Of a DNA stretch of 64,000 nt, positions 27,710 through 36,435 are shown in pieces. The notes beneath the pieces are model-generated. The model was given only the letters and a program-made list of their open reading frames with translations. It was not told the DNA's origin and did not search any database. The stretch spans positions 1-64,000 of the forward strand of contig NZ_CAMGZA010000003.1 of NCBI RefSeq assembly GCF_946151065.1, read 5' to 3'. Both the position numbers and the translations under genes were made by a program. Position 1 is the stretch's first letter; every line of letters starts with the position of its first letter. Origin of the DNA: Microbacterium sp. Marseille-Q6965 (lineage in GTDB: Bacteria; Actinomycetota; Actinomycetes; Actinomycetales; Microbacteriaceae).

Positions 27710-29428
27710 GTGGCTGCGAAGAGATCATTCGGCGTGCTGCTGGCGACAGCGGCTCTGCTGCTGGCGCCGGTGACGGCCGCGCACGCGGAGGAGGCCGAGG
27801 TGCGGGTGTCGGGAACCCTGCACGTCGGCTCCCCGGGACAGGTCGTGTACGAGGCGATCAAGCCGGCGGAATGGAACGGGACCCTGATCCTCGACCTCGA
27901 CTTCAACGGCTGGTCGGCCGCGCGGCGGGACTTCTTCCTGTCGCAGGGGTACGCCATCGGCGGCAATCAGCGCACGCAGAACGAGACGGCCTACGAGCTG
28001 AAGGACTACGTCGACAACCTCGTCACGACGCGCGACCTCCTCGTCGACGCGATCGAGGCCACGGGCGCCGAGGGCGAGCCCGACCGCACGATCGCATGGG
28101 GCAACTCGCGCGGCGGGTTCGTGGCGCGCATGGCGGCCCAGTACCGGCCCGACGTGTTCGACGGGGCGCTCGGCAGCGCCGGCGGCGGGGCCGGTGTACT
28201 GGCGTCGTGGCTCGGCAAGGCCGACGCCGTGTGGGCGCTGCAGCAACTGGTCGACCCGAACGCGGGTCTCTCGATCAACGATCTGCCCGACATCCCCGAG
28301 GGCGCCACCTACGGCCCCGACTACGAGGAAGACGTCGAGCTCGGTCGCCTCGTGAGCACCGCGCGCTCGAGCGACGCGGGGCTCGCGCGGCTCGTCCTCG
28401 CCGCGGCCTTCGAGCAGGCCACCGACTTCCCGCGCGGCGACACGCCGCCCGCGCCCGACGACTACTACACACAGGGCCTCAACATCGCGAGCGGCTTCGC
28501 CTTCGGCAACCCGCAGTTCGTCCACAAGGAGGTGGAGGTGATGTCGGGCGGACCCGTCGTGTGGAATGTCGGCGTCGACTATCGCGACCTCCTCGAGCGC
28601 TCGGGGGCGATCGATCGCGTGCGATGGTGGTACGAGCATGCGGGTCTCGACCTCGAGGCGGATCTGGATGCGCTGGCCGCCGCGCCGCGCTACGAGGCCG
28701 ACCCGGCCGCCGTGGCCACGGTGGAGCAGATCGGCACCTACACCGGCACGGGAAGCCCCGTGCTCACGATCAAGACCATCGGCGACTCGGCGGACCCGGC
28801 GCCGCTCGACGAGGCGTACGTGCGCACGTTCGAGGCCTCCGGCAACGCCGACGAGCTGCTGCGGGCGCTGCTCATCGAGCGCCCGGGCCACGGCGGACAG
28901 ACGTTCGGAGAGCACCTGGCGGCGTTCCGGGTGCTCGAGGAGAGGCTCGACACGGGCGCGTGGCCCGACGTCTCGCCCGAGGCGATGAACGCGCGCGTGG
29001 CCTCGCTGCCCGCGCAGACGGGCATGCCCGCGTCGTTCTTCGGAGGCGAGGGGAGGTACATCCCGTTCGACGGGCTCACCCCCGCGCTGCGAACGTGGGA
29101 CGTGACGAACTGGGGCACGTACGACGGGCGCGATCCGAGCGTCGAGACGGAGCGCTCCGCGCCGCGCCCGGCCGCCGACCCGGGAGCGATCCCGGTGTCG
29201 GCGACCGACGCGTCGGGGATCGCGTCGGTGACGGCGGTGGTGCGGGACACCGCCGGCCGCACGGTCGGCGAGATGGAGGCGACGGCGGCGGGCGAGCGGG
29301 CGTGGTCGGGTTCGCTCGCGCTGCCGGACGGCCTTTCACCGCGGCGATACGTCGTCGAGGTGACGGTCACCGACGCGCTCGGGTGGGCGTCGACCGCGAC
29401 GACCGCCGTGACCTTGACCGGGCGGTAA
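27710..29428 (+). CDS. Secreted alpha/beta-hydrolase, paralogue of the protein at 10429
   Basis: It is a 572-residue exported hydrolase. Signal peptide: basic MAAKRSF, core GVLLATAALLLAPVTAAHA. The serine elbow is GNSRGG, and a C-terminal histidine lies in ERPGHGGQTF. The catalytic part (residues about 30-420) aligns by eye with 10429-11763. A C-terminal beta-domain of about 130 residues (ASGIASVTAVVRDTAGRTV, RRYVVEVTVTDALGW) is Ig-like and may bind substrate or wall. GTG 27710 follows AAGGAGG. Esterase activity on plant-derived esters is inferred from context only. Confidence 0.73.
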   Translation: MAAKRSFGVLLATAALLLAPVTAAHAEEAEVRVSGTLHVGSPGQVVYEAIKPAEWNGTLILDLDFNGWSAARRDFFLSQGYAIGGNQRTQNETAYELKDYVDNLVTTRDLLVDAIEATGAEGEPDRTIAWGNSRGGFVARMAAQYRPDVFDGALGSAGGGAGVLASWLGKADAVWALQQLVDPNAGLSINDLPDIPEGATYGPDYEEDVELGRLVSTARSSDAGLARLVLAAAFEQATDFPRGDTPPAPDDYYTQGLNIASGFAFGNPQFVHKEVEVMSGGPVVWNVGVDYRDLLERSGAIDRVRWWYEHAGLDLEADLDALAAAPRYEADPAAVATVEQIGTYTGTGSPVLTIKTIGDSADPAPLDEAYVRTFEASGNADELLRALLIERPGHGGQTFGEHLAAFRVLEERLDTGAWPDVSPEAMNARVASLPAQTGMPASFFGGEGRYIPFDGLTPALRTWDVTNWGTYDGRDPSVETERSAPRPAADPGAIPVSATDASGIASVTAVVRDTAGRTVGEMEATAAGERAWSGSLALPDGLSPRRYVVEVTVTDALGWASTATTAVTLTGR

Positions 29429-29432
29429 CCGG

Positions 29433-29468
29433 CCGGCGGGAGGCGGCGGCGCCCGCCCCTCCCGCCGG
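29433..29468. terminator. Terminator hairpin after the secreted hydrolase
   Basis: CCGGCGGGAGG pairs with CCTCCCGCCGG (11 base pairs), and the GC-rich loop can pair further. It starts four bases after the hydrolase stop. Confidence 0.6.
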
Positions 29469-29530
29469 ACCCACGCTCGCGGCAGTCCATGCACGGGAAT
29501 GGATACGCGGTCCGCGCGGTTGCTCCGGAC

Positions 29531-30555
29531 ATGACACGACTCGAACTGGGCCTCGACACGTTCGGCGGGGTGACACTCGACGAGAGCGGGGCGCCCCTGC
29601 CGCATCCACAGGTCATCCGCGACCTGGTGGACGATGCGGTGCTGGCCGACGAGGTCGGACTCGACTTCTTCGGCGTCGGCGAGCACCATCGTCCCGACTT
29701 CGCCGTGTCGAGCCCCGAGATGGTGCTGGCCGCCATCGCCTCGCGCACCCGGCGGATCCGCTTGGGATCGACCGTCACGGTGCTGAGCTCGGACGATCCC
29801 GTGCGCGTGTTCGAGCGGTTCGCCACGCCGCCGCGGTGTCGGGGGGGCGGGCCGAGATCGGCGCGGGGCGGGGATCGTTCGTCGAATCGTGCCCGCTGTT
29901 CGGCTACGACCTGCCGGCCTACGGGGTGCTGTTCGAGGAGAAGCTCGGGCTGCTCGCGGCGCTGCTGCGCGAGGAGCCGGTGACATGGAGCGGCACGACC
30001 CGCGCCGCGCTGCGCGATCAGCGCGTGTTCCCGACGACCGAGGGGGGCCTGCGCGCGTGGGTCGGGGTGGGTGGCAGCCCCGAGTCGGTCGTGCGCACCG
30101 CGCGGCACGGCCTGGGCCTGTTCCTTGCGATCATCGGAGGGCCCGCCTCGCGCTTCGCGCCGTACATCGACCTCTTCCACCGGGCGCAGGACGAGTTCGG
30201 CACGGCGCACCAGCCCATCGCGGTGCACTCCCCCGGCTTCGTGGCAGAGACGGACGCCCGGGCGCGGGAGATCGTGCGCGAGGGGTGGATCGCGATGCGC
30301 ACGCGCATGGGGCGCGAGCGCGGCTGGCCGCCCCCGCAGGTGGGCGACTTCGAGCGTGAGATCGAGGGCGGCGCCCTCTACGTGGGCGCACCCGAGACCG
30401 TCGCGCGCAAGATCGCCGCGACCATCCGCACCCTGGGCGTCGACCGCTTCGACCTCAAGTACGACCAGGCCCAGGTGCGGCACGCCGACCTATCGCGGTC
30501 GATCGAGCTCTACGGCACGAAGGTCGTCCCCCTGGTCCGCGACCTGCTGTCCTGA
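29531..30555 (+). pseudogene. Luciferase-like (LLM-class) flavin oxidoreductase with a frameshift
   Basis: The product would be an about 342-residue F420/FMN-dependent TIM-barrel oxidoreductase. The first part reads [36 protein letters not shown] and [20 protein letters not shown] up to FERFAT at about 29827. The rest continues in another frame from [19 protein letters not shown] near 29835, through YIDLFHRAQ and GTAHQPIAVHSPG to the stop at 30555. Five bases lie where six are needed, so a single lost base explains the break. Family motifs on both sides are intact, so this is either a very recent mutation or a sequencing error. ATG 29531 fits the family N-terminus. Confidence 0.8.
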
Positions 30556-30570
30556 GCACGCGCTCACACG

Positions 30571-30607
30571 CACGGGGCGGCCGGATCAGCGATCCGGCCG
30601 CCCCGTG
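30571..30607. terminator. Strong bidirectional terminator between convergent genes
   Basis: A perfect 17-base-pair stem beginning CACGGGGCGGCCGGATC with the three-base loop AGC lies between the oxidoreductase stop (30555) and the convergent binding-protein stop (30613). Confidence 0.85.
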
Positions 30608-30612
30608 GTAGC

Positions 30613-31650
30613 TCAGAGGCCGAAGGCGTCGAGGATGGCCTGCTCGTTCTCGAGGGCCGCGTCGCGGTCCACGCGCACGTACTCCGACGGCATCTGGTCG
30701 AAGTCGTACGCCGAGATGTTGCCGGGGGCGGCGTTGATGATCTCCTGGCCCTCCTCCGAGAGCACGAAGTGCGCGAACAGCCGCGCCGCGTTGGGGCTCT
30801 GAGCCTCGGCCGAGATCGACAGCACGATCTCCGGGCCGTTCGTCAGGTCGGGCACCGCCGACTCGACCGGGGCGCCGTTCGCGGCCGCACCCGCCACCAC
30901 CTGGCCGACGTTCGGGCCGGTGACCGCGCCCTCGCCCGCCGCCAGCGCCTCGGTCATCGGCACGACCGAGTTGTACAGGCGCACGGCGTTGTCGGCGATC
31001 GCCTCGACGGTCTCCATGCCGTACTCGTCGGCGACCATCGTCCAGAACTGGATGTAGGCCTGCGACGACGACGGATCGGTCAGCAGCAGCTTGTCCTTGT
31101 AGACGGGATCGGCGAGGTCGTCGAACGAGTCGGGGACCGGGAGGTCACCGAGCGCGTCGGTGTTCCACGACAGCGCGCTGGGGGCGAACTGCACGACGGG
31201 CAGCGCACCGTCGGCGAGCTTGCCCTCCTCGGGGAACTCGTCGTAGCCCGGGACGCCGGCCTCGTCCATGCCGAGCAGCCACCCCTCGTCGAGCCCCTGA
31301 TCGATGAACTCGTCGTAGCTCGGCATCACGAGGTCTGCCGCCGGCGCGCCCGACTCGACCTCGGCGCTGTACCGCGCGGCCAGCTCGCCGCCGGTCATGC
31401 GCACGAACTCGGCCTCGATGTCGTACTTCTCGAAGAACGCGTCGGCGAGCTCGCGGGCGGTCGCCTCGGGGGGTGTGAGGTAGAAGATCAGCGACCCCTC
31501 GTCCTGGGCCGCCGCGATGAGCTCGTCGAGCTCCGAGTCGCCGGACGCACCGCCGCCGGCGGGGGCGTCGGCGGGCTCGGAGGACGAGCAGCCGACGAGG
31601 GCGATGCCCGTCGCGGCCGCGAGCGCGATTGCGGAAAGTGAACGCCTCAT
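30613..31650 (-). CDS. Substrate-binding lipoprotein, Fe3+/organic-acid ABC type
   Basis: It is a 345-residue extracellular binding protein of the FbpA/PotD-like class. The signal peptide has a lipobox (GIALVGCSSS). The body has the class pattern LIAAAQDEGSLIFYLTPPEA, FEKYDIEAEFVRMTGGELAA, DLVMPSYDEFIDQGL and a C-terminal PNAARLFAHFVLSEEGQEII. The tyrosine pair that binds iron in FbpA is not evident, so an organic ligand is possible. It is the only unpaired binding protein near the permease/ATPase pair at 23058-26022, and probably serves it although it is 4.6 kb away on the other strand. A TTGACA promoter lies upstream. Confidence 0.85.
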   Translation of the reverse strand: MRRSLSAIALAAATGIALVGCSSSEPADAPAGGGASGDSELDELIAAAQDEGSLIFYLTPPEATARELADAFFEKYDIEAEFVRMTGGELAARYSAEVESGAPAADLVMPSYDEFIDQGLDEGWLLGMDEAGVPGYDEFPEEGKLADGALPVVQFAPSALSWNTDALGDLPVPDSFDDLADPVYKDKLLLTDPSSSQAYIQFWTMVADEYGMETVEAIADNAVRLYNSVVPMTEALAAGEGAVTGPNVGQVVAGAAANGAPVESAVPDLTNGPEIVLSISAEAQSPNAARLFAHFVLSEEGQEIINAAPGNISAYDFDQMPSEYVRVDRDAALENEQAILDAFGL

Positions 31651-31679
31651 GCTGTGACTCCATTGTCGAGAGGTGCGAG

Positions 31680-31693
31680 CGTAATTGCTTACG
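31680..31693. promoter_or_regulatory. Inverted repeat CGTAA-N4-TTACG next to the binding-protein promoter
   Basis: CGTAATTGCTTACG lies just downstream of the -10 box of the binding-protein gene, a typical place for a repressor site. The nearby PaaX and MarR proteins are candidate ligands. Confidence 0.5.
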
Positions 31694-31695
31694 TC

Positions 31696-31725
31696 AAGCT
31701 AGCCGCGCGTTTCAATCGATGTCAA
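31696..31725 (-). promoter_or_regulatory. Sigma-70-like promoter of the binding-protein gene
   Basis: On the minus strand TTGACA (31725-31720) and TAGCTT (31701-31696) are 18 bases apart, about 45 bases upstream of the ATG. Confidence 0.6.
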
Positions 31726-31770
31726 CCATCATGAGATCACGATTCGCCATCGGGGCGCGGCCGGCGCCCC

Positions 31771-32787
31771 TCAGCGACGCAGTCCGCGGCGGCGATCCTC
31801 GTCGGCGGAGCGGGCCAGCTCGGGGGTGAGCGCCTGGCCGAAGTGTGGCGTCGCGTTGTAGGTGACGATCCGCGAGAGCGGCTCGTCATAGCGCGCGACC
31901 ACCTGGCGCACATGACGGGCGGCCGCCGGACCGAGCGCGTCGTAGAGCGCCAGGAACGCATCGCGGGCGCGCGGCCGCGGCCAGTCGTCCGGCAACAGCG
32001 ACGCCGGCAGCTCGGGATCGTCGAGCCGGAACGCGAGCCAGTCGTTCGTGAGCTGCGTGCGCAGGACCAGGGCCTCGCGCGGGTCGACCGTTCCCCGCGC
32101 CCAGGCCAGCCGCGGCTCATACTGCGCGACGAAGTCCTCGTAGCGGCCCGCGAGCTCGTCCAGGCCGAAGGCGCCGGCGATCGCGGCCTCGTCGCCCGCG
32201 CGCATGCGCCACGTCGCCCGCATCACGTGGCCCTCCGCCACCTCGAGCTCGTCGAGCAACGCGACGGCGTCGTCCTGCCGGTCGTGGGGCGTGATCCACA
32301 CCCCGTCCTGCAGGTCGCCGAACGCCATGTTGCGCAGCCCGTTGCGCAACACGCGCCGCACGTCCCGTTCCGATTCGGGGATGGAGAAGGACACGATCGT
32401 CCACCTGCCGTCCCAGTCCGCGAAGTCGGCGCCGAAGGTCACCGCGCGGGCGAGGCGAAGACGTTGACTGGCGACGATCTCGCGCGGGATGCCGTACGAC
32501 GTGGTCCTTCCCTGCTTGCCCTGCGCCAGCAGGCCCCGCTGGGTGAGGCGCCGCATGGCCTGGCGGGAGGCGTTCTCGTTCGCCCCGAACTCACCAAGCA
32601 GCTCGACGAGCGCGGCCGAGGGCAGCAGCTCCTCGCGCGCGAACCAGTAGTCGCCCAGGAGGGTGATCAGCAGGTGCTGCGGGCCGCCGCCGGAATGGGG
32701 CCGCGGCAGCCGGCGCGAGCGGGTGTGCGGCTGCGCGAAGTCCATGTTGTGCATCATGGTCGACGCGCCCGTGGAACCGCCACTCAT
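31771..32787 (-). CDS. paaX: PaaX-family transcriptional repressor
   Basis: It is a 338-residue PaaX-like regulator. The N-terminal winged helix (HLLITLLGDYWFAREELLPS, ANENASRQAMRRLTQRGLLA, GRTTSYGIPREI) is followed by the PaaX middle domain (WDGRWTIVSFSIPESERDVR, MAFGDLQDGVWITPH) and the C-terminal domain (LVLRTQLTNDWLAFRLDDPELP). PaaX proteins respond to aryl-CoA esters such as phenylacetyl-CoA. Its ATG overlaps the stop of the HtaA-domain gene (ATGA); later starts (ATG-ATG, 11 codons on) are possible. It may regulate the binding-protein gene or the CoA-related operon at 33994-42516 (inference). Confidence 0.88.
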   Translation of the reverse strand: MSGGSTGASTMMHNMDFAQPHTRSRRLPRPHSGGGPQHLLITLLGDYWFAREELLPSAALVELLGEFGANENASRQAMRRLTQRGLLAQGKQGRTTSYGIPREIVASQRLRLARAVTFGADFADWDGRWTIVSFSIPESERDVRRVLRNGLRNMAFGDLQDGVWITPHDRQDDAVALLDELEVAEGHVMRATWRMRAGDEAAIAGAFGLDELAGRYEDFVAQYEPRLAWARGTVDPREALVLRTQLTNDWLAFRLDDPELPASLLPDDWPRPRARDAFLALYDALGPAAARHVRQVVARYDEPLSRIVTYNATPHFGQALTPELARSADEDRRRGLRR

Positions 32788-33351
32788 CCCTCCCGCCCGC
32801 CCTCCGGCGCGTCGTCGAGCGGCAGCGCGATCCGCAGCGGGTCGAGCGGCTCGCCCACCGGGTAGACGTCTCCGAACAGGGCGACGCCTCGGTCTCGTGG
32901 GCTCGGCGGAGAGCGGGGGGAAGACGAGCCACGCGCCGGACACCGCGACCGGTCGCGCCGCCCGCACGCGGGCGATCGTGACGCGCTCCTCGCCGCGGCT
33001 CACCGACAACGTGCCGCCGTCGCCGCGCAGGTCGAGAGCCGGACGCGCGATGCGGACACCCAGCATCCCGCCGTGGGCGGTGAAGACGACCTCCCCGGCG
33101 AACTCGATCGACCAGCCGTCGTCGCCCCGCGCCACGGCGTGCAGCGGGAAGCGGAAGGTGCCGTCGCCGTCGGTCTCGACGCCGTCGGCGCCGAACATCT
33201 CACCGTCCGGGTTGGCGAGGACGTACCGCACGAAGCTCTCGCGGATGCCCCAGTAGAGCCCGGGGACCACGGCGGCATCGGCCGGAGCCGCGGGCCGCTC
33301 GGCATCGTCGCGCATGACACCGATCATGACGACCGGATCAACCGAGGTCAA
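32784..33351 (-). pseudogene. HtaA-domain protein with a frameshift
   Basis: The frame encodes an HtaA-like domain (GLYWGIRESFVRYVLANPDG, then GADGVETDGDGTFRFPL, FTAHGGMLGVRIARPALDL). HtaA domains usually bind haem in actinobacterial surface proteins, but no signal peptide or anchor is seen here. After VSGAWLVFPPLSAEPT the sensible sequence continues in another frame (GVALFGDVYPVGEPLDPLRI) and ends in a TGA at 32784-32786 that overlaps the paaX start. One base is therefore missing between about 32885 and 32920, where a run of six G occurs. Without the shift the protein would be about 180 residues. Confidence 0.7.
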
Positions 33352-33413
33352 ATGACGCCGCGTCCGCCCGGGCGGCCGCGTCCGAGGCGGACCGGCGTTG
33401 ATACAGTCTCAGC

Positions 33414-33992
33414 GTGGATGAGATGCGCGACCCGCGCGGCGAGCCGGCGACCGAGCGCCTGAACTACACGGCGTACCGCCTCGCCCGGGCGCTCAACCGC
33501 TTCGCCGAGAACGCGGCGCTCGCCCACGGCGTCACGCTCTCGCAGTTCTTCGTCCTCCAGGTGCTCGGTGAGGGCGTGGCCCTGTCGAACGCCGCCCTCG
33601 CGCGGCGCACCTTCGTGAGTGCCCAGGCCGCGCACACCGTCTCGAACGAGCTCATCGCGTCGGGCCTGGTCGAGCGCGGCTCGCACCCGTCCAACAAGCG
33701 GATCCGCCTCGTGCAACTCACCGAGCAGGGCTGGGACGTGCTCGAGCAGTGCCACGCCGAGCTGCGAGCGCACGAGCAGCGGCTCCTCGCAACGCTCGGC
33801 TCCGACCTGCACGGGTCGCTCGCCGAGGTGCTCGACCGCAGCGCCGAGGTGCTCGCGGGCGGCTACTTCGGCGACGACGAGGCCGAGGCCGCCGCGATCG
33901 CCCGCCGCCAGAGCGACATCCGGCCGCGGCACATCCCTTCGCGACTCGCCCGCGCGCGCCTGAGGGCCGCCGCGAACGGCGACGCCGACTGA
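33414..33992 (+). CDS. MarR-family transcriptional regulator
   Basis: It is a 192-residue MarR-type winged-helix protein. The DNA-binding core is LSQFFVLQVLGEGVALSNAA, then TFVSAQAAHTVSNELIASGL (recognition helix) and ERGSHPSNKRIRLVQLTEQG (wing). The terminal helices should form the dimer. GTG 33414 is the likely start. It is divergent from the HtaA/paaX pair and its stop is two bases from the stop of the convergent MFS gene. MarR proteins commonly sense phenolic acids or CoA thioesters; the target is unknown. Confidence 0.86.
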   Translation: MDEMRDPRGEPATERLNYTAYRLARALNRFAENAALAHGVTLSQFFVLQVLGEGVALSNAALARRTFVSAQAAHTVSNELIASGLVERGSHPSNKRIRLVQLTEQGWDVLEQCHAELRAHEQRLLATLGSDLHGSLAEVLDRSAEVLAGGYFGDDEAEAAAIARRQSDIRPRHIPSRLARARLRAAANGDAD

Positions 33993-33993
33993 T

Positions 33994-35175
33994 TCAGTCG
34001 CGACGCGGCACGCGCACGGCGACGAAGACGGCGCACACCAGACAGGCGATGCCGCCGACGAGGATCGAGACGCGCCCCGAGGACACGTCGATCACCCATC
34101 CCATCAGCAGGGCACCGAACGGGACCATGCCGTAGTTCCCGAGGGTGACAAGCGACATCAGGCGCCCGATCGCCTCCGGCGGGGCGGAGGACTGGGCCGC
34201 CGCGTTGAGCACCCCCTGGTAGTAGCCGATCGCGACGCCGAGGGCGGGAGCGGCGAGCAGGAAGAGCGGCAGTGTCGGCGCCGCGGCGTTCAGCAGCATG
34301 GCGGCGCCGAACACCGCTGCGGCGAGGCTCAGGGAGCGCACCCCGACCCGGGGAAGCGCGGCGGCGAGGAAGCCCCCGACGATCGCTCCCACCGCATTCA
34401 GCGCGTGAACCGCGCCGACCGCGGTGGCATCGCCCCCGTATGACAGGTCGACGGTGGCGGTGAGGACCAGCCCGAAGTTCATGCCGAGCAGCGCGATGGC
34501 GACGTTCACGACGAGCAGCGTCGAGATCGCTCGGTCGCGCAGGAAGTCGACGGCGCGCACGCCGGTCGCCTGCGAGCGCGGCGGGCGCGGGTGAAGGCGG
34601 TCCGGCCGGATCAGCAGCAGCGAGAGGCCGATCAGCACGAAGGAGGAAGCGTTGAGCAGCATGCACGCGGGCGCGCCGAGTTGCTGGAAGGCCAGCCCCG
34701 CAAGCCCGGGGCCGATCGAGCGCGCCGCGGCGAGCGCGATGGTGCTGATCGAGACGGCGCTCGACAGGCGTGCCGGGCCGACGAGCTCGAAGATGATCGC
34801 CTGCGCGGCGATGCGTTCGAAGGCCTGCACGGTGCCGAGCAGCAGGATCAGTCCGTAGATCGCCCACACGTCGGGGTGCTCGTGGACCACGACGAGCGCG
34901 AGCGACGCCGCCACCACCGCGGCGAGCGAGGACGTGACGAGCAGGATCGTCCGCGGCCGCAGGCGATCGGCGAGGCGGCCCGCGGGGACGCCGAACAGGA
35001 GGATCGGCAAGAACTGCGCGACCGTCACGCCGCTCAGCGCCTGCGCGCTCCCCGTCGCGTCGAGCACCACGAGCTGGAGCGCGAGGTTCTGGAACCACGT
35101 TCCGGTGTTCGAGGCCACCTGCCCGGCGAAGTAGAGCGCGAAGTTGCGCTCGCGAAGCGGCCCGAAAGCACCCAT
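33994..35175 (-). CDS. MFS transporter of the enterobactin-exporter-like group
   Basis: It is a 393-residue, roughly 12-helix major facilitator of the MFS_3 type. It starts with FGPLRERNFALYFAGQVASNTGTWFQNLAL, typical of this group, and has the loop 2-3 signature GVPAGRLADRLRPRTILL. It begins nine bases after the dehydratase-like gene and is the last gene of the long minus-strand operon, where it might export a toxic intermediate or take up a related substrate. Confidence 0.86.
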   Translation of the reverse strand: MGAFGPLRERNFALYFAGQVASNTGTWFQNLALQLVVLDATGSAQALSGVTVAQFLPILLFGVPAGRLADRLRPRTILLVTSSLAAVVAASLALVVVHEHPDVWAIYGLILLLGTVQAFERIAAQAIIFELVGPARLSSAVSISTIALAAARSIGPGLAGLAFQQLGAPACMLLNASSFVLIGLSLLLIRPDRLHPRPPRSQATGVRAVDFLRDRAISTLLVVNVAIALLGMNFGLVLTATVDLSYGGDATAVGAVHALNAVGAIVGGFLAAALPRVGVRSLSLAAAVFGAAMLLNAAAPTLPLFLLAAPALGVAIGYYQGVLNAAAQSSAPPEAIGRLMSLVTLGNYGMVPFGALLMGWVIDVSSGRVSILVGGIACLVCAVFVAVRVPRRD

Positions 35176-35184
35176 CCGCGCGTC

Positions 35185-36435
35185 TCAGCCGCGCGCCGGC
35201 ACGCGCGTGCGCAGGAACTCCGCGATCCGCTCCGGGATGCGCGCGGCGGCGCTCGATCGCGCGTCGGCGTTGTTCGCCCGGATCTCGAGCACGGGGATCC
35301 CCGCGGCCTCGAGCGCCTCGGTGATGAACCCGCCTCCGGGGGTGTCGTCGGCGACGAGGTGCACGACACCGTCGACCCCGTGCGACAGCGCCTCCTTGAG
35401 GTACCACTGCGTCGACCAGGGCGGCACGTACAGCTGGTCGGTGAACCCGACGAACCGCGCCGCCAGCGCGCGTACCGGGTCATCGCCGTAGCGCGGGTAA
35501 CCGTCGGCGGCGATCGCGAGGTACATCGACCACACGAACACGGCGCCGAACTCCTCCTGGAAGCGCTGATACATGCCGAGATCCGACCAGAGGCCGCGCC
35601 CGATCCACATGAGCCGCCGCCGCTCGCCGGGGCACACCCCGAAGCCCGCGTCGACGCGGGCGGCGACCTCCTCGTACAGGCCGCGGGCGGCGTCCACCCC
35701 CCACGCGGTGCCGCGGTGCCACTGCGGCGCCATCACGGCCGGCATGGTGTCGTTCACGGTGACCGGTGTCGGTCGCGCCGAGGCGATGAGGTCGCGCGTG
35801 CGGCGGTTCCAGGCCGCCTGCTCGTTGCCCAGCCGCATGATCTCCGCGAGCCGGTCGACGTCGAAGCGCCGCCCGGTGCGCTCCTCGAGCCACTCGATGA
35901 GCTCGCCGATCTCGGCCTGCAGCAGGTCGAGCCGGTCGGTGCCGAAGGCGCTCTCCCAGTCGTGCGGCACGAGCTCCCACCACCTCGGCGGCACGGGGTC
36001 GGCCGCCGTGCGGGAGAGCAGGAACGTCTCGGTGCCGGGCCGCTCGCCCCACTGCTCGAAGATCTTCTGCGTCACGTCGCCGCTGCGCTCGGCGACGGCG
36101 AAGGCCGGTGTCGGCAGTCCGCCCCAGGGCCGCTGGTCGGCGGGCAGGTCCTGCTCGCCGAGCGGCATGGAGTCGTATTGCAGGCTGAAGTCGGGCAGTC
36201 CGCGCTGGGCGACCTTCATCATCGCCGCAGGGCCGAGCTGCTTGGCCGCGATGATGGACGACCACCACTGCGTGACGACGTAGGGGATGTCGAAGGCGCG
36301 CAGGATCTCGAGCGGAGCGTCGGCGTTCGCGATCGCGATCGGCTCCCCGTTCCGGGCGCGCGCGGCGATTTCGGCGAACCACTCCTTCTGATGTCGCGTG
36401 GCAGCCACCGCGGAGGAGAGACGGTCGGCGCTCAT
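35185..36435 (-). CDS. 2-hydroxyacyl-CoA dehydratase-like protein with a single cysteine
   Basis: It is a 416-residue protein of the HgdB/BcrB-like (2-hydroxyacyl-CoA dehydratase / benzoyl-CoA reductase) family by its pattern: PLEILRAFDIPYVVTQWWSS, LGNEQAAWNRRTRDLI, ERRRLMWIGRGLW and the C-terminal DGVVHLVADDTPGGGFITEA with ALEAAGIPVLEIRANNADAR. True members hold a [4Fe-4S] cluster with three cysteines, but only one Cys occurs here (GFGVCPGE). The position that is Cys in VHLVADD-type motifs is Ala or Asp. It overlaps its partner by ATGA. It may be a cluster-free structural or binding subunit, or use a different chemistry. Confidence 0.7.
   Translation of the reverse strand: MSADRLSSAVAATRHQKEWFAEIAARARNGEPIAIANADAPLEILRAFDIPYVVTQWWSSIIAAKQLGPAAMMKVAQRGLPDFSLQYDSMPLGEQDLPADQRPWGGLPTPAFAVAERSGDVTQKIFEQWGERPGTETFLLSRTAADPVPPRWWELVPHDWESAFGTDRLDLLQAEIGELIEWLEERTGRRFDVDRLAEIMRLGNEQAAWNRRTRDLIASARPTPVTVNDTMPAVMAPQWHRGTAWGVDAARGLYEEVAARVDAGFGVCPGERRRLMWIGRGLWSDLGMYQRFQEEFGAVFVWSMYLAIAADGYPRYGDDPVRALAARFVGFTDQLYVPPWSTQWYLKEALSHGVDGVVHLVADDTPGGGFITEALEAAGIPVLEIRANNADARSSAAARIPERIAEFLRTRVPARG

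Noticed and set aside
30600..30620. tRNA-like string GTGGTAGCTCAGAG
   Set aside because: It is part of a terminator flank and the end of the binding-protein gene; no cloverleaf can be drawn.
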